DNA of 55,081 nt from CAZLNO01 sp964561005 (GCA_964561005.1 CAZLNO010000012.1:1-55081); one strand, 5' to 3'; numbered from the stretch's first letter, positions 34,247 to 42,876 are shown. Numbers and translations are program-made. The notes: generated by a model not told the origin, from the letters alone.

Positions 34247-35647
34247 ATGACAACGCGCGGCGCCGGCAGGGCCGGTACCTTGGGAGAACGCCACCCGGAC
34301 GTGGCCGCCTTCCTGCACGACCACCCGGAGACCCGGGCGCTCGACGCCATCTTCGCCGACCTCTGCGGCATCGTGCGCGGCAAGCGCTATCCCGTCGACG
34401 AGGTCGACAAGATCTTTCGCGAGGGCCTGGCGTTCCCCGGCTCGGCCATGCTGCTCGACGTGCTGGGCGAGAGCCACGATCCCTGCGGCCGGGGCTTCTC
34501 CGACGGCGACCCGGACGTGCTGGCGAAGGCCGTGCCCGGCACGCTGAAGCCGGTGCCCTGGGCGCCGCGCCCCCTGGCGCAGGTGCTGCTCGCCTTCCAC
34601 GAGCCGGACGGCGCGCCCTACGCCTTCGACCCGCGCAACGTGCTGGCACGGGTGGCGGCGCGCCTGGACGAGCTGAAGCTGCGCCCGGTGGTCGCCTTCG
34701 AGCTGGAGTTCTATCTGATCGACCCGCGGCGCACCGACGAGGGCGGGCCGCAGCCGCCGGTCTCGCCGCTGACCGGCACGCGCGACGACGCCACGCAGGT
34801 CTACGGCATGGGCGACGTCGACGCCTTCGACGACGTGCTGGAGGAGATCGCGCGCGCCTGCGCCGCGCAGGATATCCCGACCGGCGCCGTCTCGGCGGAG
34901 TACGCGCCAGGGCAGTTCGAGATCAACCTGGGCCACGTGGCCGACCCGGTCATGGCCGCCGACCACTGCATCCTGTTCCAGCGCGTCGTGAAGGGGGTGG
35001 CGCGGCGCCACGGCTATCAGGCCACCTTCATGGCCAAGCCCTACCCGCGGGAAGCGGGCAGCGGCATGCACCTGCACATCAGCCTGCTCGGTGCCGAGGG
35101 CCGCAACGTTTTCGACGGCGGCGAGGCCGAGCCCGCCAGCCCCACGCTGCGCCACGCCATCGGCGGCATTCTGGCCGGGCTGCCGGAGGCGATGGCGATC
35201 CTGGCGCCCAATCCCAACGCCTATCGCCGCTTTCAGCCGAACATCTTCGTGCCGATCCGGCGGTCGTGGGGCTACGAGAACCGCTCGGTGGCGCTGCGCA
35301 TTCCGCTTGGCAAGGGATCGGCGCGGCGCATCGAACACCGCGTGGCGGGCGCGGACGCCAACCCCTACCTCGCCCTGGCGACGGCGCTGGCCGGCATCCA
35401 CCACGGCATCACCACCGAGACCGACCCCGGCCCGCCGGACAGCGGCAACGCCGGCCACGCCTTCGACGAGGGCCTGCCCTGGCGGCCGCGGCGCGCGCTT
35501 GAGGTCCTGCGCGACGGCCGCCTGCTGCGCGACTGCCTCGGCGCGGACTACATCGACGCCTATGTCGCCTGCAAGCTGGCCGAGATGGACAAGTTCGAGG
35601 CCCAGCCCTCGCCGCTGGAATTTCGCTGGTACCTGCAAACCTGCTGA
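34247..35647 (+). CDS. Glutamine synthetase-like gamma-glutamyl ligase
   Basis: 466 residues with the glutamine-synthetase catalytic domain: FELEFYLI (metal glutamates), EYAPGQFEINLGH, GSGMHLHISLL (ATP/metal histidine), NPNAYRRFQPNI, ENRSVALRIPLG and RIEHRVAGADANPYLALA. The N-terminal beta-grasp part is short and carries the DLCGIVRGKRYPVDEVDKI block of the PuuA/GlnA3-like subgroup rather than of true GlnA, and the regulatory adenylylation-site context is missing. Such enzymes ligate glutamate to amines such as putrescine, ethanolamine or isopropylamine, which starts their breakdown. A GGGAGG site sits 6 bp before the ATG. Probably functional with the neighbouring RidA; substrate unknown. Confidence 0.88.
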   Translation: MTTRGAGRAGTLGERHPDVAAFLHDHPETRALDAIFADLCGIVRGKRYPVDEVDKIFREGLAFPGSAMLLDVLGESHDPCGRGFSDGDPDVLAKAVPGTLKPVPWAPRPLAQVLLAFHEPDGAPYAFDPRNVLARVAARLDELKLRPVVAFELEFYLIDPRRTDEGGPQPPVSPLTGTRDDATQVYGMGDVDAFDDVLEEIARACAAQDIPTGAVSAEYAPGQFEINLGHVADPVMAADHCILFQRVVKGVARRHGYQATFMAKPYPREAGSGMHLHISLLGAEGRNVFDGGEAEPASPTLRHAIGGILAGLPEAMAILAPNPNAYRRFQPNIFVPIRRSWGYENRSVALRIPLGKGSARRIEHRVAGADANPYLALATALAGIHHGITTETDPGPPDSGNAGHAFDEGLPWRPRRALEVLRDGRLLRDCLGADYIDAYVACKLAEMDKFEAQPSPLEFRWYLQTC

Positions 35648-35649
35648 TA

Positions 35650-35697
35650 CCAGCGGCAAAAAATACGGGACGACGAGTCAAATTCAATTGCCGCTGG
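35650..35697. terminator. Inverted repeat between the gamma-glutamyl ligase and SDR genes
   Basis: CCAGCGGCAA (35650-35659) pairs perfectly with TTGCCGCTGG (35688-35697) around a 28-nt AT-rich loop. It lies between two convergent stops (35647 and 35729), consistent with a shared terminator. Confidence 0.6.
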
Positions 35698-35728
35698 CAT
35701 AAGCGGCGGGCGGCGGCGGACCCGCCGC

Positions 35729-36517
35729 CTACAGGTCCTCGACATTGCCGCAGACGCTGAGCGCCTGGCCGGAGATGTTGCGACCGCCGGGACTGCAAAG
35801 GAACAGCGCCATCGACGCCACGTCCTCCGGCTCGACCATCCGGCGCAGCGAGACCTTCTCCAGGTAGCGGCGCTCCATCTCGGCATGGTCCACGCCGACC
35901 GCTTTGGCGCGCGCGGCGATGACGCGCTCGATGCGCGGGCCGCGGACGATGCCCGGCAGGATGGCGTTCACCCGGATGCCGTCGGGGCCGAGTTCCTTGG
36001 CCAGGCTGGCGGTGAGACCCACGATGCCCCACTTGCTGGCCGCGTAGGGCGTGCGAAAGGCGTAGCCCAGCCGCCCCGCCACCGAGGCGATGTTGATCAT
36101 CGCGCCATCCCCGGCCCGCTTGAGCAGCGGCACGCCGTGGGCGGCGACGAGGTACTGCCCGTTCAGGTTCACCTCGATGGTGCGCCGCCAGTCCTCGGGC
36201 GGGATGGACTCGATGGGGTCCGTGGGCCCGGCGATGCCGGCGTTGTTCACCACGACGTCGAGGCCGCCCAGGGTGTCTTGCGCTTCCCTGGTCAGCCGGG
36301 CCACGGCCGCGTCGTCCGCCACGTCGGCCTCGACCAGGACCGCGTCCGGCAAGGCCTTGCGCGCGTCCGCCAGCGCGTCGGCGTCGACGTCGCAGAGGAC
36401 GAGCCGGGCCTCGGCGGCGGCGAAGGCCTCGGCGATGGCGCGACCGATGCCGGCCGCGCCGGCGGTGACCAGCACCCGCAGCCCCGGCCGCGGACGCAAA
36501 CGCTGAACAGGGTCCAT
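35729..36517 (-). CDS. Short-chain dehydrogenase/reductase
   Basis: 262-residue Rossmann-fold oxidoreductase. The cofactor motif is TAGAAGIG (slightly altered from TGxxxGIG), followed by CDVDADAL, whose aspartate after the second strand favours NAD(H). VNNAGIAGP and the catalytic Ser-Tyr-Lys set (NIASVAGRLGYAF then PYAASKWG) are intact. The C-terminal part (VEPEDVASMALFLCSPGGRNISGQALSVCGN) is normal for the family. Typical substrates are secondary alcohols. It overlaps the GntR stop by one base and closes the transporter operon, so it probably oxidises the imported compound or its product. Confidence 0.92.
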   Translation of the reverse strand: MDPVQRLRPRPGLRVLVTAGAAGIGRAIAEAFAAAEARLVLCDVDADALADARKALPDAVLVEADVADDAAVARLTREAQDTLGGLDVVVNNAGIAGPTDPIESIPPEDWRRTIEVNLNGQYLVAAHGVPLLKRAGDGAMINIASVAGRLGYAFRTPYAASKWGIVGLTASLAKELGPDGIRVNAILPGIVRGPRIERVIAARAKAVGVDHAEMERRYLEKVSLRRMVEPEDVASMALFLCSPGGRNISGQALSVCGNVEDL

Positions 36518-37197
36518 CAGCTTTCCTTCCTTTCGCCCGCCACGCTCAGGATGCGGGCGATGTCCTGGGCCGCCTCGTTGAGGTCGCCCTCGATCTCGAC
36601 CCGCGCCCGCGCGCCGTCGCGCCGCTTCAGGGCGTCGAGGGCCGCCCAGTGCCGGCGCATCGAGTGCTCGAAGTGGCCACGGTCCGGCACCAGCCGGATC
36701 ATGGGGCCGGCGCGCAGCCACAGCCCCTCGATCATGTCCAGCAGCAGGCGCGAGCGGGCGGCGTCGTAGATCGCGGCATGGAAGCGCCAGTTGTTCTCCA
36801 GATAGGTCGCCACGTCGAAGGCCTGGGCGGCCCGCTCCATGGCGGCGCAGAAACCCTCGACGCGCATCAGCTCGGCCTCGGTGATCAGGTCCGCCGCCTT
36901 CTCCGTCGCCAGGCCTTCCAGCGCCAGGCGCACGTTGTACAGCTCGTGCAGCGCGGCCAGGTCGGCGCGCGGCACCGAGAGCATGCGGTTCGCCCCCTCG
37001 ACCAGGCCGCCCTCGCTCTCCAGGCGGCGCAAAGCCTCGCGCACCGGGGTCATGCTGGTGTTGAACGCGGCCGCCAGGCGGCGGATGGAGATGCCCTCGC
37101 CGGGCCGGAACTGGCCGCTCATCAGCGCCCAGCGCAGCTTGTCGTAGACCTGCCGCTGGACCGTGCGGCGGTCGCTCGGATCGCAGGCCGTCAGCAT
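36517..37197 (-). CDS. GntR family transcriptional regulator (FadR/FCD subgroup)
   Basis: 226 residues. Winged helix-turn-helix at the N-terminus: QVYDKLRWALMSGQFRPGEG, then SIRRLAAAFNTSMTPVREALRRLESEGGL, the standard GntR wording. The C-terminal FCD domain is all-helical with the expected acidic and histidine residues (RFHAAIYDAARS, HFEHSMRRHWAALDAL), where a metal and a carboxylate effector would bind. It lies inside the transporter operon, 28 bp after the fused LivMGF gene and overlapping the SDR start. A perfect palindrome at 42009-42024 in front of the operon is a likely operator for it. Confidence 0.93.
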   Translation of the reverse strand: MLTACDPSDRRTVQRQVYDKLRWALMSGQFRPGEGISIRRLAAAFNTSMTPVREALRRLESEGGLVEGANRMLSVPRADLAALHELYNVRLALEGLATEKAADLITEAELMRVEGFCAAMERAAQAFDVATYLENNWRFHAAIYDAARSRLLLDMIEGLWLRAGPMIRLVPDRGHFEHSMRRHWAALDALKRRDGARARVEIEGDLNEAAQDIARILSVAGERKES

Positions 37198-37225
37198 GGC
37201 CGCGCCCGCTTCGTCATGCCCCTCA

Positions 37226-39751
37226 TCACACCCATAGCACCTCCTTGCGGTAGCCCAGATCGCTCAGCAGCGGCGCCGCCGGCCCCTCGTGCGCGACCGC
37301 CCCCCGGTCCAGCACGTAGACCCGGTCGGCCAGCGCCAGGACGCGGTCGAGGTCGTGCTCGACGATCAGCACCGGCACCTGCTCGCGCAGCGCGCTGATG
37401 GCCTCGAAGAGTTCATCTATCACGGCCGGGGCCAGTCCCTCGAACGGTTCGTCGAGCATCAGCAGCCGCACGTCGCCCGCCAGCGCCCGGGCGATCGCCA
37501 CCATCTGCTTCTCGCCGCCGGAGAGCACGCCCGCCTTGCGGTCGTACAGCTCGCGCAGCTTGGGAAAGAAGCGCTCGATGTCCGCGTCCGACCAGGAGGC
37601 GCCCAGGCCGCGCCGGCGCTGCAGCCGGCCGAGGCGGATGTTGGCGGCGACGCTGAGGTTGTTGAACAGCCGCCGCCCCTGCGGGACGTAGCCGATACCC
37701 AGTCGCCCCAGCCGCTCGGGCGTCAGCCCGGCGACCTCCTCCTCGCCCAGCGTGATGGCGCCGGAGCGCGGCCGGGCCAGCCCCATGATCGTCTTGATGA
37801 CGGTGGACTTGCCGGCGCCGTTGCGGCCCAGCAGGCCGACGATCTCGCCCTGGCGGACCTCAAGGGAAACGTCGTGCAGGATGTGGCTGGAGCCATAGAA
37901 GGTGTTGACGTCGGCCACCCGCAGCATCGGCTCGCCAGGCTCGCGCCCGTCCCTCGCCGACCCGGCGGGCTGGGCCGGGGCGCCCTGGCCGAGATAGACG
38001 CGCTGCACCTCCGGATGCGCGCGCACCTCCTCCGGCGTGCCGTCGGCCAGGATCAGGCCGTCGTGCATGACCGTGATGTGGCGCCCGATCTCGAAGGCCC
38101 GGTCGATGTCGTGCTCCACCATCAGCACGGCCATGTGGTCGGCCATCGTGTGCACCAGCCGCACGATGCGGTCGCGCTCGGCGGCGGCGAGGCCGGCCAG
38201 CGGCTCGTCCAGCAGCAGCGCGCGCGGCTTGGAGGCCAGCGCCAGGCCGATCTCCAGCAGCCGCTTGCCGCCGCCGGAGAGGTCGGCGACCTTGGCGTGC
38301 TCCATGCCCCGCAGGCCGATGAAGGCCAGCAACGCCTCGGTCTCCCGCTCCACGACGTCGATGCCGTCGGCGTGGCGCCAGGGATTGAAACGGGCCGTGT
38401 GGGTCGCCTGGACGGCCAGGCGCATGTTCTGCGCCACCGTCAGCTTCTCGAAGAGATTGATGATCTGGAACGACCGGCAGATGCCCATGCGGGGAAAGGC
38501 CGCGGTCGCCAGCCCCTGGATATCCCGCCCCTCGAAGCGGATGCTGCCGCCGTCGGGCGCGAACATCCCGGAGAGCAGGTTGAACAGGCTGGTCTTGCCG
38601 GCGCCGTTCGGCCCGATGACGATCTTCAGCTCGCCGTGGTTCAGCGAGAAGTCGACGCCGCGCACCGCCTGCACCGGCCCGAACGCCTTGTGCAGGCCCG
38701 TCGCTTCCAGCAGCGTCCCCTGACCCGGCTGCGTCTTCAGGAACCCGGGCACCGCGCCCAGCGCCGGCGTGACACGGCCTTCCATCGCGCCCACACCGGT
38801 CTTGCGCCGGAACGGGGCGCTCACCCGGTCGCCCAGGCCGAGCAGGCCGTCAGGGGAGAAGAAGATGATGGCGCAGAACAGCAGCCCGAACCAGAGCTGC
38901 CAGCTCGCCGTGAACGCCGACAGCCATTCCTGGAAGACGATGTAGAAGACCGCGCCCACCGGCGGACCCAGGAAGTAGCCGCTGCCGCCGATGATGGACA
39001 TCGCCAGGATTTCGCCCGCGAACGGGACGCTGACCAGGTCGGCCGAGACGAAGTACAGGAGATAGGCGAACAGGCTGCCCGGCAGGCTGACGAACGCGGC
39101 CGAGATGGTGAAGGCGGCCAGCTTGTAGACCGTCACGCGATAGCCCAGGAAGCGGCAGCGCTGCTCGTTTTCGCGGATGGCCTGGAACACCCGGCCCATC
39201 GGCGAGTTCACCAGCCGCCAGAGCACCACCCCGCCGGCGAACGCCAGCGCCGCGACCAGATAGTAGAAAACCAGGTCGGCGTTCGGGTCGAGGCCCAGCG
39301 TCGCTGGCCGCTCGACCCCGCGCAGCCCGTTCTCGCCGCCGGTGAAGCCGGTCCAGCGGTAGATGATCGAGAACCACATGGCGGTGAACGCCAGCGTCAG
39401 CAGGGCGAAATAGACGCCGCGCCGGCGCAGGATCAGGAATCCGATCACCACGCCCATCACCAGGTTGAACACCAGCGCGACCAGGATCGGCAGCCAGAAG
39501 GACCCCGGTGTCAGGTGGATCTGGAACAGCGCGGCGGCATAGGCGCCCAGCCCGAAGAACATGCTGTGGCCGAAGGACACCAGGCCGGTGTAGCCCAGCA
39601 GCACGTTGAACCCGAGGCCGACGAGAATGAACAGCGCCAGCTTGGTCGCCGCGAGGTTGGTCATCCCGATGGCATGGACGACTGCCGGCATGACCAGCAG
39701 GCCGGCGGCGAGAAGCGTGAGCGGATGGGTCAGCAGCGCTCGCGGCGTCAT
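37226..39751 (-). CDS. Single-chain LivM-LivG-LivF: ABC permease fused to two ATPases
   Basis: One uninterrupted 841-residue frame. Residues 1-322 are a LivM-type permease (about ten hydrophobic segments; the ABC-contact loop MGRVFQAIRENEQRCRFLG at about 185-203). Residues about 345-590 are a LivG-type ATPase (Walker A GPNGAGKT at 380, signature LSGGG at 491, Walker B LLLDEP at 512, H-loop VEHD). After an Ala/Pro/Gly linker, residues about 609-841 are a LivF-type ATPase (GRNGAGKST at 642, LSGGE at 743, LMLDEP, VEHD). No stop codon separates the parts. LivM-LivG fusions are known; fusion of both ATPases with the permease is unusual. It overlaps the livH stop (ATGA). Confidence 0.93.
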   Translation of the reverse strand: MTPRALLTHPLTLLAAGLLVMPAVVHAIGMTNLAATKLALFILVGLGFNVLLGYTGLVSFGHSMFFGLGAYAAALFQIHLTPGSFWLPILVALVFNLVMGVVIGFLILRRRGVYFALLTLAFTAMWFSIIYRWTGFTGGENGLRGVERPATLGLDPNADLVFYYLVAALAFAGGVVLWRLVNSPMGRVFQAIRENEQRCRFLGYRVTVYKLAAFTISAAFVSLPGSLFAYLLYFVSADLVSVPFAGEILAMSIIGGSGYFLGPPVGAVFYIVFQEWLSAFTASWQLWFGLLFCAIIFFSPDGLLGLGDRVSAPFRRKTGVGAMEGRVTPALGAVPGFLKTQPGQGTLLEATGLHKAFGPVQAVRGVDFSLNHGELKIVIGPNGAGKTSLFNLLSGMFAPDGGSIRFEGRDIQGLATAAFPRMGICRSFQIINLFEKLTVAQNMRLAVQATHTARFNPWRHADGIDVVERETEALLAFIGLRGMEHAKVADLSGGGKRLLEIGLALASKPRALLLDEPLAGLAAAERDRIVRLVHTMADHMAVLMVEHDIDRAFEIGRHITVMHDGLILADGTPEEVRAHPEVQRVYLGQGAPAQPAGSARDGREPGEPMLRVADVNTFYGSSHILHDVSLEVRQGEIVGLLGRNGAGKSTVIKTIMGLARPRSGAITLGEEEVAGLTPERLGRLGIGYVPQGRRLFNNLSVAANIRLGRLQRRRGLGASWSDADIERFFPKLRELYDRKAGVLSGGEKQMVAIARALAGDVRLLMLDEPFEGLAPAVIDELFEAISALREQVPVLIVEHDLDRVLALADRVYVLDRGAVAHEGPAAPLLSDLGYRKEVLWV

Positions 39752-40620
39752 AGCTCGAATTTCTCGATCTCCTCGCCCAGCAGCCCGCGCGGGCGCAGCA
39801 GCAGGACCAGGACCATCAGCGCGTACATCGAGGCGTCCGCCGCCGGCGGCAGGAAGGTGATGGTCACTCCCCGCACCACGCCGACCAGGACGCCGGCCAG
39901 CAGCGTGCCCCAGAAACTGCCCAGGCCGCCGATCACGACGATGACGAAGGCCGCCGTCACCACCTCGGTCCCCATCGCCGGATGCACGCCGGCCAGCGGC
40001 GCCGAGACCACCCCGGCGACGGCCGCCAGCGCGATGCCGAGGCCGAACACCGTGGTCTGGATCGGGCGCAGATTGATACCGAGCGCACGCACGATTTCCG
40101 GATCGGAGGTGCCCGCCTTGACGATCAGCCCGAAGTTCGTCCGGTTCAGCAGCAGCCACACCAGGACCACGGCGATCACGACCGCCACCAGGATGGCCAG
40201 GCGGTAGTAGGTCATGAGGAAGTTCCCCACTACCAGGATGCCCCTGAACATGTCCGGAATGCTGAAGGGAATGCCGGTCGCGCCCCAGATGAGCCGCAGG
40301 CTTTCCTCGATGACGATCGCCAGGCCGAAGGTGAACAGCAGCGTCAGCACGGGATCGCGCGCGGCCAGGCGGCGCAGGAACACGGCCTCGATCGTCATGC
40401 CGATCAGGGCCGTGGCGACGGGCGAGATCGCGAAGGCCGCCGGGTAGCCCAGGTGGCGGTCGAGCTCGACCGCGATGTAGGCGCCGATGGCGTAGAACGC
40501 GCCGTGCGCCAGGTTGACGATCCCGCCCAGGCTGAAGATCAGCGACAGCCCCAGCGCCAGCAGCGTGAAATAGGTGCCGACGATCACGCCGTTGAGGATC
40601 TGCTCGAAGAGCATGGCCAT
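39748..40620 (-). CDS. Branched-chain amino acid-type ABC transporter permease LivH
   Basis: 290-residue inner-membrane permease with eight or so hydrophobic segments. The LivH family start is FEQILNGVIVGTYFTLLALG, with the later blocks NLAHGAFYAIGAY and the EAA-type contact loop EIVRALGINLRPIQTT in the middle; FWGTLLAGVLVGVVRG comes near the C-terminus. It forms the heterodimeric pore with the LivM part of the fused protein. In the operon it lies 90 bp behind the binding-protein gene, after a perfect hairpin, and 4 bp of its stop overlap the fusion gene. Confidence 0.95.
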   Translation of the reverse strand: MAMLFEQILNGVIVGTYFTLLALGLSLIFSLGGIVNLAHGAFYAIGAYIAVELDRHLGYPAAFAISPVATALIGMTIEAVFLRRLAARDPVLTLLFTFGLAIVIEESLRLIWGATGIPFSIPDMFRGILVVGNFLMTYYRLAILVAVVIAVVLVWLLLNRTNFGLIVKAGTSDPEIVRALGINLRPIQTTVFGLGIALAAVAGVVSAPLAGVHPAMGTEVVTAAFVIVVIGGLGSFWGTLLAGVLVGVVRGVTITFLPPAADASMYALMVLVLLLRPRGLLGEEIEKFEL

Positions 40621-40645
40621 GCGGGGAATCCGCCCGAGGAGGAAA

Positions 40646-40671
40646 GGGACCGGGCCGGCCGGCCCGGTCCC
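40646..40671. terminator. 26-bp perfect palindrome between the binding-protein and livH genes
   Basis: GGGACCGGGCCGG is followed directly by its reverse complement, a 13-bp arm on each side. It lies in the 90-bp gap after the substrate-binding protein gene. Such hairpins protect the binding-protein mRNA or partly stop transcription, so that the binding protein is made in excess over the membrane parts. Functional role is inferred. Confidence 0.65.
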
Positions 40672-40710
40672 GGGAAGCCGTTGAACCGCGGCGATGCGTC
40701 CTTTGGAGTG

Positions 40711-41973
40711 CTACGCCTCCTGCATCGTGCAGGGGTTCTCTTCCATGGTCGGCTGGATCTTCTCCAGGGGCTCGCCCTCGGCCGGCACCGGCTGGACGAC
40801 CTCGAAGATGTCGTGCTCGTTCGTCGATTCGCCCGGCTCCTTGACCCGCACCACGTACATCTCCTGCAGGAGCTGGTGGTCCCACTTGCGGAATTGGCCG
40901 GGACGGCGCTTCATCAGGTCGAACTCGGCGCCGCTTTCCAAGTATTCGATGAGGGCCCTGCTGTCCGTGCTGCCGGTCTCGCGCATGGCCTGCGCGATGA
41001 TCCGCATGGCGGTGTAGTCGCCCCAGGCCTGATTCTCCGGCGGGGTGCCGTAGCGCGCCTCGAAGTTTTTCTTGAAGGCGTCGGCGCCGGGGTTCTCGAA
41101 GCCGTGATACCACAGGCTCTGCCAGTGGCCGCCGAGGTTTTCCAGCCCGGCGGCCCAGAACTGCAGCGTGTCCATGACGCCGCCCGACAGCGGATAGTCC
41201 AGGCCGAACTCGTTGTACTGCTTGAGGAAGGTCGTCTGGTCGGTCCCGGCCAGATTGAGGTAGACCATGTCCGGCTCGGCGCGGCGAACCTTCAGGATGT
41301 AGCTGCTGTAGTCCGAGGTGCCGGTCGGGACGAGGTCGTCGCCGACGATCTCCCCGCCCTGCGCCTTGAAGAACCGCTGCGAGACCCGCCGCAGGTCGTG
41401 CCCGAAGGCATAGTCGGCCGTCAGGAAGTACCAGCGGGCGCCCTCCATCATCCCCTGGGCGACCTGCCACTGCCCGATGGTCTTGGTGTACATCGTGTTG
41501 CAGCCCTCCACGTGGAACATGAAGCGGTTGCAGTTCTCCCCGCGCAGGGCATCCGAATTGGCGCCGGTGTTGATGTAGAGCGTCTGGTTGCGCAGGGCCG
41601 CCTCGCCGATGGCGAGCGCCGTCGAGGAGCTGATCTCGCCCAGGATCGCGCTCACGCCCTCGCGGTTGATGAGCTGGTCGACCTTGTTGACGGCGACGCC
41701 CGGCTTGACGCTGTCCTCGGCGATCAGCTCGATCTCGCGCCCGTCGACGCCGCCCTCGGCGTTGATCTCTTCCACCGCCATGCGCGCGGCGTTCAGGCCG
41801 TACTCGCCGAGCTGCCCGAGAAAGCCGGTGCGCGGCGTGAGGTGGCCCAGCCTGATCGGCTCGGCCGCCTTCAAGATGCGCGGAAAGCCGATCGTCGCCG
41901 TCGCGGCGACCGCCCCGGCCGCTGCCGTGCCCCGCAGCAGCCGGCGGCGAGTGAACGTCTTCGAGCCCGTCAT
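40711..41973 (-). CDS. ABC transporter substrate-binding protein, branched-chain amino acid type
   Basis: 420-residue periplasmic binding protein. Tat-type signal: FTRRRLLRGTAAAGA, then an Ala-rich hydrophobic stretch to about residue 33, so it is probably exported folded. The type I fold core follows: IRLGHLTPRTGFLGQLGEYG, then AVEEINAEGGVDGREIELIAEDS and VSAILGEISSSTALAIGE. This wording belongs to the amide/urea/BCAA-like group, and the ligand is unknown. The second ATG (41973) is preferred because its GGAGGAG site lies 6 bp away, while the first ATG would be immediately next to it. First gene of the livJ-livH-livMGF-gntR-SDR operon. Confidence 0.93.
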   Translation of the reverse strand: MTGSKTFTRRRLLRGTAAAGAVAATATIGFPRILKAAEPIRLGHLTPRTGFLGQLGEYGLNAARMAVEEINAEGGVDGREIELIAEDSVKPGVAVNKVDQLINREGVSAILGEISSSTALAIGEAALRNQTLYINTGANSDALRGENCNRFMFHVEGCNTMYTKTIGQWQVAQGMMEGARWYFLTADYAFGHDLRRVSQRFFKAQGGEIVGDDLVPTGTSDYSSYILKVRRAEPDMVYLNLAGTDQTTFLKQYNEFGLDYPLSGGVMDTLQFWAAGLENLGGHWQSLWYHGFENPGADAFKKNFEARYGTPPENQAWGDYTAMRIIAQAMRETGSTDSRALIEYLESGAEFDLMKRRPGQFRKWDHQLLQEMYVVRVKEPGESTNEHDIFEVVQPVPAEGEPLEKIQPTMEENPCTMQEA

Positions 41974-42008
41974 CTGCATCTCCTCCCCGTTTTCGGCTTT
42001 GACGCCGG

Positions 42009-42024
42009 AACTGTGATCACAGTT
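42009..42024. promoter_or_regulatory. Perfect 16-bp palindrome upstream of the transporter operon
   Basis: AACTGTGATCACAGTT is fully self-complementary and ends 36 bp before the first gene of the operon. Its core TGTGATCACA resembles the T-G-T...A-C-A operators bound by FCD-type GntR regulators. The operon itself encodes such a regulator, so this is probably its binding site. The rest of 42025-42272 is noncoding as far as I can see. Confidence 0.65.
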
Positions 42025-42272
42025 AACCTTGCCCGCACACGACCCGGCGGTCAAGGAAGATGCAGGTGGACGACGCCCGGCCGTCATCGGCCGGGGCATC
42101 GCCGGAAACCCGGCTGACGTCGAGGCTGGCGGCTTGATTCGCAGGGCCGGCGCGACGGAAGGGTCGGCGTGATAAAGGTCGGGCATGGCCGGTCGGCCGG
42201 CGACGGTGACCGGCGAACCAGTGGGCAGGCCGAGGCGGTGGAGGCCTGGCGCCGGGCCGGACCAGGCGGCGA

Positions 42273-42572
42273 TCAGCAGTCCGACTTGCCGGCGACCCGG
42301 CATTCGAAGGTCTCGCGGATCTCCTCCTTGCGCGAGCGCTGGAACGCAACCTTGTCCTGCAGACAGGCGATGTATTCCGAAAGCTGCTTCTCGAAACGGA
42401 CCACGTCCTGGCGGCAGCGCTCGATCCGCTGCTCGTCCTCGTAGGTGATGTCGGAGGCCACGCAGGTGGGCTCGATCGGCTCGCTGCATGGCGCGCCGCC
42501 CCGATTCTGCGCGAGCGCCGCGCCGGTCGCCGCCTGAGAGATCAAGACAATCGCGAGCACGATCCGCATCAT
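42273..42572 (-). CDS. Small secreted cysteine-containing protein of unknown function
   Basis: 99 residues with a clear signal peptide (MMRIVLAIVLISQAATGAALAQ). The mature part is about 77 residues, with cysteines in APCSEP, EPTCVA, ERCRQD and ACLQDK and a helical stretch (YEDEQRIERCRQDVVRFEKQ), and it ends CRVAGKSDC. Such small paired-cysteine helical proteins occur in other alphaproteobacteria but I know of no function. The start is the first of two adjacent ATGs with GGAG 6 bp upstream. A promoter of the pattern GGAAC-N18-GTT lies about 155 bp upstream and points toward it. Confidence 0.75.
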   Translation of the reverse strand: MMRIVLAIVLISQAATGAALAQNRGGAPCSEPIEPTCVASDITYEDEQRIERCRQDVVRFEKQLSEYIACLQDKVAFQRSRKEEIRETFECRVAGKSDC

Positions 42573-42727
42573 TCCGAACTCCGTATCCTGTTTCCATTGC
42601 GCTCGGCGCCGGCCCAAGTTGACCGGGTCGCGGCCGCCGCGCAAGCATCGCCCGGCCTGCGCGTAAGCGGATCGCCCATGCCTGGCACATCCGCGGCGAG
42701 ATCATGATCTCACGCCACTCCCCAAGC

Positions 42728-42753
42728 AACAGGGGGAGGGCGAATTCCGTTCC
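42728..42753 (-). promoter_or_regulatory. ECF-type promoter (GGAAC-N18-GTT) toward the small secreted protein gene
   Basis: On the reverse strand GGAAC (42753-42749) is followed by 18 bases and GTT (42730-42728). This matches the general form of ECF sigma promoters with a GGAAC -35 element. It is one of four identical-spacing copies within 42.7-45 kb. The leader to the ATG at 42572 would be about 150 bases, longer than usual. Confidence 0.5.
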
Positions 42754-42810
42754 GAAGCACCGCGCCAGCCGGATGCCTCCATCCCATGCCAAACGGTCCA
42801 CCCCGCAGCA

Positions 42811-42836
42811 GGAACCCCGGCCTCCCCGATCCTGTT
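42811..42836 (+). promoter_or_regulatory. ECF-type promoter (GGAAC-N18-GTT) toward the small membrane proteins and stress protein
   Basis: GGAAC (42811-42815), then 18 bases, then GTT (42834-42836). It points to the small open frames at 42877 and 42989 and to the universal stress protein gene at 43231. The region 42573-42876 otherwise shows nothing coding. Confidence 0.55.
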
Positions 42837-42876
42837 GCCTCAAGAGGATGGGATCGCACGGAGGCGCCGGACTCCA

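Noticed and set aside
32735..35659. 974-codon reverse frame over the GST, RidA and ligase genes
   Set aside because: It covers three well-supported forward genes and shows no family motifs.
37289..40207. 972-codon forward frame opposite the fused Liv protein
   Set aside because: The opposite strand has a fully consistent ABC transporter; the forward translation is Gln/Arg/Asp/Ala-rich noise.
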